DNA from: Clostridia bacterium
Lineage (GTDB): Bacteria; Bacillota; Clostridia; Oscillospirales; Acutalibacteraceae
Assembly (NCBI GenBank): GCA_017443405.1
Contig: JAFRXS010000047.1
Coordinates: 1-41,110 of the forward strand
Reading direction: 5' to 3'
DNA: 41,110 nt
Within the stretch, counting starts at the first letter, position 1, and each line of letters opens with the position of its first letter. The notes beneath the pieces are model-generated. The model had not been told where the DNA came from. It did no database searches and was given only the letters and a program-made list of their open reading frames with translations. Position numbers and translations under genes: made by a program. Below, in pieces: positions 7,457 through 15,365 of the stretch.

Positions 7457-7507
7457 CCGAATAAAAGTATCCCGCGAATAAAACGGCGGGGAGTCCCGAT
7501 CATACAA

Positions 7508-7544
7508 AAACAGCCAGGCGCCGCGATCCGACGCCCGGCTGTTT
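7508..7544. terminator. Bidirectional terminator between convergent genes
   Basis: Stem AAACAGCC (7508-7515)/GGCTGTTT (7537-7544), extended by AGGCG/CGCC inside, with A-rich and T-rich flanks (CAAAAAC and GTTTTAAAAC). It serves the plus-strand radical SAM gene and the minus-strand CotH/membrane protein transcript. Confidence 0.85.
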
Positions 7545-7587
7545 GTTTTAAAACTGAAATCGGGAAAACCGGTTTCGAGGGATAAGA

Positions 7588-8382
7588 TCACCTGCGGAAC
7601 ATGCGCTTCCAAGCGTCGGCGTCCGGCAGAAACGTTTCAAGCGCAAGGAACAGCAGAACCATCCAAGGGAAAAACAGCAGCCGGAATCCGCTTCTGAAAT
7701 GAAGATTCGATTCGGGAACGAGAGCGCTGTTCGTATACTGCAGCAGGCACGCGGCAAGAACAAGAGCGGTCAGCCCCCAGAACGTGCGGCTCGATATCCT
7801 GACCGGAATCACGCCGACCATTCGCCTTTCGGCGCGGCCGGACCTTTCCTTTTTTCCTTTCGATCCGCCGTTCTTTTGCGGTTTTTGCCCTTTATCGGCA
7901 ATAAAAACGGAGATGAAAAACACAAAAACAAGGGCCATCAGACAAAAATCGGAGATCGCGCTGTAGTTCTTCCCGGAGATACCGACAAAGGAAAACCCGG
8001 AACGTATCAGCCGTATCACCGTCGCGACGAGATAAACATAGATAAGATCCGTGACGGCTTCAAAATATACCGTGACCGTATTTCCTTTTTCATATTCCCG
8101 GTAACAGCGCAGCCAGCAGCACAGCAGGATGACGGGAAAGACGGAGAACACTGCTGAGGGCAGCAGCGCGCAGGACGCCGCGCAGACCGCCGGGGCGCTG
8201 ATGAGCGCCCCGTGACGGTTCGGAAGCAGCCGGCAAAGCAGCGCCGCGACCAGGAACAGAAGATATACGGCCGCGCAGCGGAAAAAATACGCGTCCGCGG
8301 TCAGCGCGTTGCCGATAAGCGGAAACATCCAGAATATCACAAGCAAAGGACACAGGATGATATACTGCTTTTTACGGTCCAT
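7588..8382 (-). CDS. Hypothetical polytopic membrane protein
   Basis: A 264-residue hydrophobic protein with about seven membrane segments: near residues 5-28, 32-52, 60-90, 106-125, 140-160, then after a charged loop (KGQKPQKNGGSKGKKERSGRAERR) two more at about 200-218 and 232-250. I do not recognise the family. The start MDRKKQY is preferred because AAGGA lies 9 bases upstream; an ATG nine bases earlier touches that site. It begins about 40 bases after the stop of the CotH fusion gene and is the last gene of that operon. By position it may assist the CotH fusion protein or move its product. It is not obviously a transporter. Confidence 0.6.
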   Translation of the reverse strand: MDRKKQYIILCPLLVIFWMFPLIGNALTADAYFFRCAAVYLLFLVAALLCRLLPNRHGALISAPAVCAASCALLPSAVFSVFPVILLCCWLRCYREYEKGNTVTVYFEAVTDLIYVYLVATVIRLIRSGFSFVGISGKNYSAISDFCLMALVFVFFISVFIADKGQKPQKNGGSKGKKERSGRAERRMVGVIPVRISSRTFWGLTALVLAACLLQYTNSALVPESNLHFRSGFRLLFFPWMVLLFLALETFLPDADAWKRMFRR

Positions 8383-8423
8383 CGTTTTCATTCCTTAAAT
8401 CGTTATAGGCGTTATCGATTCCG

Positions 8424-11144
8424 TCAGGTGTACGGATGAAAAACCGCGGCGGCATAAATGACGCAGTAGCAAATCAGGACCGGGAGAGGTATGCGCCGAA
8501 GCGCCGGTATGATCTTTTTCCCGAGTATCCGCGGCTCGCGGTACAGGACAAACAATAAACAGGCGAAGGAGAGAGTGAAGGCGTGCGCCAGCCACTTGAC
8601 GTTATCCGTTGAAACGAACAGGCATGACAGATTGATAAAGAAAAACAGCGCTGCCATACAGAAGAAAACGAATTTTTGCATTCTGTTTTTGCCGGTTTTC
8701 AGCTTGTATCGGAAGCATGACATCATAAGAGCCAAAACGGGGCTGACCAGAACTAACGCGTAAGCCAGGACGATATATCTGGTTTTTGTGCTTTCAAGGA
8801 AGATCGTCAGATGCTGCCTGAGCCTGATAACGATCTGCGCCGTCAGCAGGGAATTGACGCCCAGTTGATTCAGGATGTCGGCTTCCGTTCCGTTGTCGAT
8901 CCCGCTTTCGACCGGCGGAACGTTGAACATAACCCTGTAGATCTCGTCCAGGTCTCCGGAACATCCCCTTATCTTCAGCAGAGAGAAAAACTCATCCGGA
9001 GTCATTTTTATGCCGTTTCGGCTGAAAGCGACAAAATACGCCGTCAAGCCGACGGAGACGACGGCAAATACACACGCGAGGGCGAACAGTCTGCGTCTGT
9101 CTTTCGACTCGTCTTCGAGGGTGGCTTCATACAGGAGTATGATGACGATGAACGGCGCGAAGCAGAGAACGGATGAATAATAGATCATCGGCAGAAGAAA
9201 AGCGAAAACCGGGATCAGCGGCCTGAGCTTTTTTTTGCCCAGGAGGAAGAAGACCGCGACGGCGCAGTAAAGCCACCACGCGTCGAGCATGCCGAGCTCC
9301 TTGACGTAGATGCCGAATGAGCACGGACCGGTAATAAAGAAAAACATCAGTAAAATCGCGTACGGACGTTCCTTCGCGTCGACCCGGTAATACAGCTTTT
9401 CCAGCAAACGGGAAAGCGCCGCGAATACCGACAGCAGCAGTACCGTTTCAAGCGCGGTCACTTTCGACGGAGAGGCTTCGCCGAATAAAAAGGAAGTTAT
9501 CGCGCCGGGCAGGAGCCGTGAACAGAATCCGAAGCTGTAATCCAGCGCGTGATAGGCATAGGCGTATTCTCCGGCTTTCCAGTCCCCGAACTGCCACGCA
9601 AATATACATTCGTACACGAGAATGAACAGGAAAATGCCGAGCATCACGTTGTGCCCCGCAAGCGACTGTTTTATGCTCGACCGAAGAGAAAAACCGGTGA
9701 TAGATCCGACCGCGTTCCCGATTTTTCTTTTACGTGAGACCGATCCGGCGATAACGCCGATCGCCGCGGCCGCAGCAAGCAGGATCAGCCAGACGTAATT
9801 CCCGACAGTTGCCGGTCCCGAGAGGGATACGCCTTTGCGAGCGATCCGTCCGGGCAGTTTCGAATCCAGCAGGGGGGAGTAAGATACGGCGGTGGTCATT
9901 ATCTCTGCATAAGAATATTCATAGTAATCCGCAAATTTAGGATTAACAGGGAAAGACACGGCTCTGCCGTCAAGCTGCGCCTTGATGTTTCCGTAATACT
10001 CGCCGAGCATGTAGCGCAGATTGGAATATGTATCGGGGGAATCCGAGCGCAGATCCGAAAGCGCGTTATCATAGTTGAGCAGGATGGAATGATCTCTCGG
10101 CAGATACGGGGAGATCGCGTCGAGAAGAGCGTCGTACCTCGCGTTTATCGCCGTAGGATTCAGAAAATCTTCAGTAAATTCGCGGATATAGGCAAGGTAC
10201 TGTTCTTTGTATGACTGATTTTGCATAAGCAGATCGAACAGCGGGGCGGGGTCCTCTTCTTTCCGCCGGCTGTAATACCGGTCGATGCTGTCCGGCATCT
10301 TCCGGCCTGAAAAAGCTTCGCTGAGGTCCCACGGGATCAGATCGTATCTGCCGTTGTTGTCATATAACGCATAGTTGTTCTGCTCGGTAAGGATCGAACC
10401 GTCCGCGCCGGTCACCGCCACGCAGGCGAAGTATCTGAGCCATTCGTCGACGTTGATGAGTTCTCCATATCCTTCGCCGCGGTCAAGCGCTCCGATGAGC
10501 TCCTGAAGCCTGTCGATCTCGGTATCCCCGGAAACCTTTTCGAACAGGTGACCGAACCATTTTGAATCGATGCACTTCTCGCGTTTTTCTTCGTCTATGG
10601 TGGATTTGTAGGCTGAGTTCAGCGGCTCGGGATACCGTTTTTTTAAAAAGGTCTTGTTTATATCCTCTACCGCGATGTACAGCCCGAAATCGACGTCATT
10701 GAAGCGGATGAACGCAAGCGAATGAGCGGGCGTCGGTATCTCCGCGTAGTCGAACAGGTCAAGCGCCAGGTATTCTGCGATCATCCGGTAAGGGTAGAAA
10801 CTGTTGATGAATTTTACGGACTTGTTTTCGATGCCTCCGAAAGGCCTGACCTCGGAGAACTTCACCTCAAAAGGGATCCGCTTTGTCGGCGACGCCAGAC
10901 CGAAGTCCCTGGATGAGTTGCCGCGGATGTTTACAGTCGCAATATCCGCTTCCGCGCCGTCTGCGGAAACGGTTACGGTATACGGGGCCTTTTCCCGTGA
11001 AGAGGTCAAAGCCCTGTAATCCGAGGAAAGGATCCTGATATCGACCTCGATGACTCCCGGCGCGGTCTCCTGCGCCGAGATGTTCGGAAGAAAACTCAGG
11101 ACCAGGCATATCAGCGGGATAATTATGCCGATTGCTTTTTTCAT
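8424..11144 (-). CDS. CotH kinase-domain protein with large C-terminal membrane domain
   Basis: A 906-residue protein. Residues 1-24 are a signal peptide or anchor (MKKAIGIIIPLICLVLSFLP). Residues about 70-420 form an extracytoplasmic CotH-type domain: NIRGNSSRDFG (72-82) with SPTKRIPFEVKF, GLYIAVEDINKTFLKKRY, and NNYALYDNNGRYDLIPWDLSEAF (256-278). From about residue 455 there are 10 or more membrane segments resembling the hydrophobic part of integral-membrane glycosyltransferase-like proteins. CotH proteins are atypical secreted kinases that phosphorylate spore-coat proteins. A CotH domain fused to such a membrane region is unusual. The ATG at 11144 is chosen because GGGTG lies 8 bases upstream and the signal peptide starts there. 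It lies 39 bases after a CDW radical SAM gene and is probably cotranscribed with it. CotH part sure; function of the fusion unknown. Confidence 0.8.
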   Translation of the reverse strand: MKKAIGIIIPLICLVLSFLPNISAQETAPGVIEVDIRILSSDYRALTSSREKAPYTVTVSADGAEADIATVNIRGNSSRDFGLASPTKRIPFEVKFSEVRPFGGIENKSVKFINSFYPYRMIAEYLALDLFDYAEIPTPAHSLAFIRFNDVDFGLYIAVEDINKTFLKKRYPEPLNSAYKSTIDEEKREKCIDSKWFGHLFEKVSGDTEIDRLQELIGALDRGEGYGELINVDEWLRYFACVAVTGADGSILTEQNNYALYDNNGRYDLIPWDLSEAFSGRKMPDSIDRYYSRRKEEDPAPLFDLLMQNQSYKEQYLAYIREFTEDFLNPTAINARYDALLDAISPYLPRDHSILLNYDNALSDLRSDSPDTYSNLRYMLGEYYGNIKAQLDGRAVSFPVNPKFADYYEYSYAEIMTTAVSYSPLLDSKLPGRIARKGVSLSGPATVGNYVWLILLAAAAAIGVIAGSVSRKRKIGNAVGSITGFSLRSSIKQSLAGHNVMLGIFLFILVYECIFAWQFGDWKAGEYAYAYHALDYSFGFCSRLLPGAITSFLFGEASPSKVTALETVLLLSVFAALSRLLEKLYYRVDAKERPYAILLMFFFITGPCSFGIYVKELGMLDAWWLYCAVAVFFLLGKKKLRPLIPVFAFLLPMIYYSSVLCFAPFIVIILLYEATLEDESKDRRRLFALACVFAVVSVGLTAYFVAFSRNGIKMTPDEFFSLLKIRGCSGDLDEIYRVMFNVPPVESGIDNGTEADILNQLGVNSLLTAQIVIRLRQHLTIFLESTKTRYIVLAYALVLVSPVLALMMSCFRYKLKTGKNRMQKFVFFCMAALFFFINLSCLFVSTDNVKWLAHAFTLSFACLLFVLYREPRILGKKIIPALRRIPLPVLICYCVIYAAAVFHPYT

Positions 11145-11183
11145 ATACATTTCACCCGGCAGCAAATGATCGTCGGTCGCATG

Positions 11184-13118
11184 TCACTGCGTACAGGACG
11201 GATAGGTCAGCTCCCTGTGCTCGCGGGGATTCGTCAGCAGCGTTGCGCTGCGGCGTTTGCCGAACCAGATTATCTCCCTGGCGTAGACGTCCCAGCGGTC
11301 GATCTTCTTTTCCGTTTCGATCTTAAGGACCGTTCGCTTTTTCTCGAGCGGCGCGTATCTGTTTTCGTAGATGTTTTCAAAATACGTATAAAAGTCGTAG
11401 GCACTGTCGACCGTGACGGTAGCCTGCCCCGGCTGACGGATGATCGCGCACTGATAACCGAACAGCTCGCCGCAAATCTCTCTGGGGATGCCGAGGGAGC
11501 CGACGAAATCGGCGATCTCTCGGCGGAAGGTATCGAAGTTGTAGGCGAGGTCCAGGAAGACGCCCTCCTCGAAGTACCAGCCCACCTTGCTGAAGATATC
11601 GTTCTGATAGCACCAGTCGGAATGCTCCGTATCGAAGGTCTTATGCTCGATCATCCGGAACAGCGAGCAAATATACCGGCTTTCGTCGGAAAAGATGTAG
11701 TCGAGCAGACGGTTGTAAAAATCGAAATAGGAGATCCCCAGTTCATGCCTGGCGTAGAGCGCCACGCAGCGCAGCAGGCCGAGATGGTGGAAGCTCTGAA
11801 GGGTGACGGAGAACATATTGGCCCTCACCCAGTCCGCCTTTGACATGTCTTTCGTTTCGACAACAACGTCGTAATATTCCTGAACGCCGTTGAAATTCGC
11901 GGGATAGTGGATGCCGTGGAGCGGCTGACGCTCCCAGCGTATTCCGAATTTGTCCCGGTATTCCGGCTGAGCGAGCGGCGCGTTGCAGTAGACCTGGCAG
12001 GTATAAACCGTCATCGAGTTGTGCTGACCCGCTTCGAGCAGCGAGCAAAGCCCGTGACAGAAGCTCTCATAGGTCTCGCCCGGCAGGCCGAGTATCAGCT
12101 CGGTATAGGTCGGGATGCCGACCGCAGAATAGCGGGCGTTGAGCTCGGTATAATACTGCATGTTCAGGTTTTTCCTGCCGATGTTTTCAAGCACGGCGGG
12201 GTCCATTGACTGATAAGCGAGCGTCACGCCCTTGTCCGCTCCGTTCGCGTTTAAAAGCGTGCCTATCTCGAATACGAGGTCGTCGCTGTTCTTCGCGTAA
12301 CAGGGCTTGAATATCTGGGGGTAGCCTGTCGCGTTATGCCGGTCGACAACGTACCGCGCGATCTCAAGATCGCGTTTCGCGATGCCGAAATTCGAATCGG
12401 CGCAGTAGCAGTACGGGATCTTGTGCTCGCTCATCCAGTCGATCTCGGCCTTGACCTTTTCCATCGGGAAAAAGCGCAGACGCTCGGAAAAACACCAGTC
12501 GCAGAACGCGCAGGTGTAGGGGCAGCCGCGGTTCGTCTCCAACGTCCCCTGAAAGTTGATCTGCGGATAGTCGGTGAGCATCCTGTCGAAAAGACCGGCA
12601 AGATACGGGGAGGGAAGCTCGTCAAGCGGGAAGCACTTGTCCCGCTTGGGAGTCGTGACGCAGCGGTCGCCGTCGCGGTAGGATATGTCGCGCACCGAGG
12701 CTATCCCGCCGCGGTCCGCAGCGAGAAGGAATTCTTTGAAGCAGAACTCGCCCTCGCCGTGCATCAGAACGTCGATATATGGTTCCGTCTCAAGAAGCTC
12801 CGTGTTGAACGGGATATTGTGCCCGCCGAAAACTATCAGACAGTCCGGATAGCGTTCCTTGATCAAGCGCGCCAGCTTCTTGTTGTACTCCATGTTCCAT
12901 ACGTAACAGGAGAAACCCACTACGGCAGGATCGCGGACCTCTTCGAGCGCCTCCGATAACTGCTTGCGCATGTAAAGGATATCTCCGAGAGCGTATATCT
13001 CATTGACTGCCGGATCTGAAAAAACGTACGCGGCGATACAGCCCGCCGCGTAAGGCAGGTAGGCGATATAATCGCTGTAAGTTACGTTCACCTGAACGAG
13101 ATATACGTTTTTTTTCAT
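11184..13118 (-). CDS. CDW-type B12-binding radical SAM protein (paralogue E)
   Basis: A 644-residue protein. Residues 1-150 form the B12-like domain (MKKNVYLVQVN, AYLPYAAG, VVGFSCYVWNMEYNKKLA, VFGGHNIP, HGEGE). Residues 190-430 are the radical SAM barrel: ETNRGCPYTCAFCDW (C199, C203, C206), CADSNFGI, AYQSMDPAVLENIGRKN and ELILGLPGETYESF. The last 200 residues are family-specific and contain NRYAPLEKK and WDVYAREIIWFGKR. The start ATG at 13118 gives the KNVYLVQ N-terminus shared by the paralogues. Upstream in-frame codons lie in the leader. It heads an operon with the CotH fusion and a membrane protein. It has its own promoter and is divergent from paralogue D. Likely a cobalamin-dependent methylase or C-C bond-forming enzyme; substrate unknown. 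Confidence 0.88.
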   Translation of the reverse strand: MKKNVYLVQVNVTYSDYIAYLPYAAGCIAAYVFSDPAVNEIYALGDILYMRKQLSEALEEVRDPAVVGFSCYVWNMEYNKKLARLIKERYPDCLIVFGGHNIPFNTELLETEPYIDVLMHGEGEFCFKEFLLAADRGGIASVRDISYRDGDRCVTTPKRDKCFPLDELPSPYLAGLFDRMLTDYPQINFQGTLETNRGCPYTCAFCDWCFSERLRFFPMEKVKAEIDWMSEHKIPYCYCADSNFGIAKRDLEIARYVVDRHNATGYPQIFKPCYAKNSDDLVFEIGTLLNANGADKGVTLAYQSMDPAVLENIGRKNLNMQYYTELNARYSAVGIPTYTELILGLPGETYESFCHGLCSLLEAGQHNSMTVYTCQVYCNAPLAQPEYRDKFGIRWERQPLHGIHYPANFNGVQEYYDVVVETKDMSKADWVRANMFSVTLQSFHHLGLLRCVALYARHELGISYFDFYNRLLDYIFSDESRYICSLFRMIEHKTFDTEHSDWCYQNDIFSKVGWYFEEGVFLDLAYNFDTFRREIADFVGSLGIPREICGELFGYQCAIIRQPGQATVTVDSAYDFYTYFENIYENRYAPLEKKRTVLKIETEKKIDRWDVYAREIIWFGKRRSATLLTNPREHRELTYPSCTQ

Positions 13119-13191
13119 TGCCGTAAGTCCGCAGTTTGCGCCCGGACGGTATGGTTTCCGACCGACAGCACCAATAATAATATCCATACTC

Positions 13192-13220
13192 ATTTTACAA
13201 CAATTTGCGCCGAAAAGCAA
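13192..13220 (-). promoter_or_regulatory. Promoter of paralogue E operon
   Basis: Minus strand: TTGCTT (13220-13215), 17-base spacer, TAAAAT (13197-13192). The leader to the ATG at 13118 is about 70 bases. Confidence 0.6.
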
Positions 13221-13247
13221 CAAAGCAGACCGTAATTATTTCCTCGA

Positions 13248-13275
13248 TTGACAAAGCGACTGATTTTTGTATAAT
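13248..13275 (+). promoter_or_regulatory. Consensus promoter of paralogue D
   Basis: Perfect TTGACA (13248-13253), a 16-base spacer and perfect TATAAT (13270-13275), about 80 bases before the start codon. It is back to back with the minus-strand promoter at 13192-13220. Confidence 0.8.
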
Positions 13276-13360
13276 TAAATATCAGAAAAACCGTTCGACC
13301 CGTTCACGGAAAGCCGTGTGCGCCGCGGCGGATCTTTCGTGACGGCAGGAGGAGGATCGG

Positions 13361-15289
13361 GTGAAAAACGTATATTTCGTTCAGGTCGACGTCGCCGCGA
13401 CGCTCGGCGCCCGTAACGCCTACCTGCCGTATACGGCGGGTATTCTTGCCGCGTCCGTATGGAGAAGCGAAACGGTAAGAAGAAACTGCGAATTCAAGGA
13501 ATTCATTTTCCTTCGTGAAAACACCGAGACCGTCCTGCGCCGTATGGAACGGCCGTTCCTTGTCGCATTTACCAACTATTGCTGGAACACCGAGTACAAT
13601 AAGCTGCTCGCCGCCGGCATCAAGGAGAAATGGCCGGAATGCGTGATCGTTTTCGGCGGGCATAATATTCCCGACGATTTTTCGTTCCTGGAAGAGTATC
13701 CGTATATTGACGTGCTCTGTCACGGTGAAGGGGAGGACGTTCTGCGGGACCTTTTCGACGCGCTTCTTCTCGGTCTGCCTCTCGGCGGCGTTGCCAATAT
13801 CTCTTACAGGGATCCCGGAAAAGGACCGGTCCGGACCGCTTACGCCTGTCCGGGACCTATTGAGTCGTTTCCGTCGCCGTATCTCGACGGATGGTTAGAC
13901 CCCATCCTCGAACAGCACCCGGATATTACGTTCAACGCGATACTTGAGACGTCACGCGGCTGTCCGAACAGGTGCGCCTACTGCGACTGGGGTCTGCTTC
14001 AGTCAAAGGTCCGTCAGTTCCCGATAGAAAGAGTCAAAGCGGAGATCAGGTGGTTCGGCGAGCATAAGATAGCGTTCGTCTGGGGCGCGGACGCAAATTT
14101 CGGTATGTTCCGCCGCGACCTTGAGCTGGCCGATGAACTTGTAAAGACAAAAAAGGCGACCGGATATCCCGAAAAGATGCGTGTGAACTACGCGAAGAAC
14201 AATTTTGAAAACGTTTTCGCGATAGTTAAGAAGTTCAAGGAATGCGAGTTCGACCGCATCGGCGCGACGCTGTCTTTTCAGAGCCTTTCGCCCGTCGTAT
14301 TAAAGAACATCGGCAGGACGAACGCCGATATAGAGTTCTATAAAAATCTGCTCACCAAATACAACACCGAAAAGATGAAGACCTATTCGGAGCTGATACT
14401 CGGTCTGCCGGGCGAGACCTACGAAAGCTTCATCTCCGGTATCGGCAAGCTGTTTGAGATCGGGCAGCATTTTGTGTTCGAGGTCTACGCCTGCATCGTT
14501 CTTCCCAACGCGCATCTCGGCAGGCCGGAAGTCATCGAAAAATACGGCATCAAGACGGTCAGAACGGAGATCGTGCGCCCGCATTTTGAGGACGTGGAAT
14601 TCAACGTGCCGGAATACAATACCATCATCACCGAGACCGCCGACATGCCGCGGGACAAGTGGATACGCGCCAACGTGTTTTTCAGCGTCGCGAAAGCGTT
14701 TCACGGGAACGGTCTTCTGCGCGCCTTCGCTGTATACCTTTATTATCACAAAGGCATACCCTATGAGCGGTTCTACGACGGCATCATCGATTACTGTGAA
14801 AAACGCCCCGGGCTCGTTCTGGCAAAGGTCGTCGAAGAAGTCAGAAAAGACGCTCTTCAGCAGAGCGTCGGCGGCAGCAAGTATAAGCTGCAGGTAAAAC
14901 AAACCGGGGACGTTATCTGGAACCCGCACGAATACATAGTCCTTAATCTTCTTGAGGATATCGACGGGTTCTACCGGGAAATACGACCGTATCTTGAATC
15001 GTTCTGCATCGAAAAAGACGTTTTCGGGGATCTGCTGGCTTATCAGGAGGGCATCCTGCGCAAACCCCGCGAAGCGGAGAGGACAGTCGACCTTGACTAT
15101 GACGTCCACGGTTTCCTGTCGGACGTATACGTCAACAACGTCCACCCGCTCAAAAAGAAACGGCACAGGCTCGTTATGAGGGACACGGCTCCGTCGCCCG
15201 ACTGGAAGCACTTCGGGAAATACGTTATCTGGTACGGGCATATGGGCTGGGCTTCATACAAGGACGATATTACCGTGACCGATCCCTGA
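13361..15289 (+). CDS. CDW-type B12-binding radical SAM protein (paralogue D)
   Basis: A 642-residue protein starting with GTG; AGGAGGAGG lies 5 bases upstream and decides the start. The B12-like domain has KNVYFVQVD, AYLPYTAG, FTNYCWNTEYNKLLA, VFGGHNIP and HGEGE. The cluster motif is C201, C205, C208 (ETSRGCPNRCAYCDWG), then WGADANFGMF, LSFQSLSPVVLKNIGRTN and ELILGLPGETYESF. The C-terminal domain has the equivalents NNVHPLKKK and WKHFGKYVIWYGH. Around the cluster it is closest to paralogue A (shared ETSRGCP.RCAYCDWG, SKVRxFPxER and WGADANFG). It is monocistronic, ending at a strong terminator. It presumably performs a reaction of the same kind as the others on a related site. Product unknown. 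Confidence 0.9.
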   Translation: MKNVYFVQVDVAATLGARNAYLPYTAGILAASVWRSETVRRNCEFKEFIFLRENTETVLRRMERPFLVAFTNYCWNTEYNKLLAAGIKEKWPECVIVFGGHNIPDDFSFLEEYPYIDVLCHGEGEDVLRDLFDALLLGLPLGGVANISYRDPGKGPVRTAYACPGPIESFPSPYLDGWLDPILEQHPDITFNAILETSRGCPNRCAYCDWGLLQSKVRQFPIERVKAEIRWFGEHKIAFVWGADANFGMFRRDLELADELVKTKKATGYPEKMRVNYAKNNFENVFAIVKKFKECEFDRIGATLSFQSLSPVVLKNIGRTNADIEFYKNLLTKYNTEKMKTYSELILGLPGETYESFISGIGKLFEIGQHFVFEVYACIVLPNAHLGRPEVIEKYGIKTVRTEIVRPHFEDVEFNVPEYNTIITETADMPRDKWIRANVFFSVAKAFHGNGLLRAFAVYLYYHKGIPYERFYDGIIDYCEKRPGLVLAKVVEEVRKDALQQSVGGSKYKLQVKQTGDVIWNPHEYIVLNLLEDIDGFYREIRPYLESFCIEKDVFGDLLAYQEGILRKPREAERTVDLDYDVHGFLSDVYVNNVHPLKKKRHRLVMRDTAPSPDWKHFGKYVIWYGHMGWASYKDDITVTDP

Positions 15290-15311
15290 TAAAGGGGCAA
15301 AGAATATATGC

Positions 15312-15355
15312 AAAAACCTCCTGCGATACGGAAAACGGTATCGCAGGAGGTTTTT
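15312..15355. terminator. Strong bidirectional terminator
   Basis: An 18-base inverted repeat, AAAAACCTCCTGCGATAC (15312-15329)/GTATCGCAGGAGGTTTTT (15338-15355), around the loop GGAAAACG. Runs of five A and five T flank the GC core. It separates convergent paralogue D and the PQWYP gene. Confidence 0.95.
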
Positions 15356-15365
15356 GCGGTCGTCC

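Noticed and set aside
13119-13223. Upstream in-frame start for paralogue E (MSMDIIIGAVGRKP)
   Set aside because: Its ATG overlaps the predicted -10 region and the extension has no counterpart in the other four paralogues.
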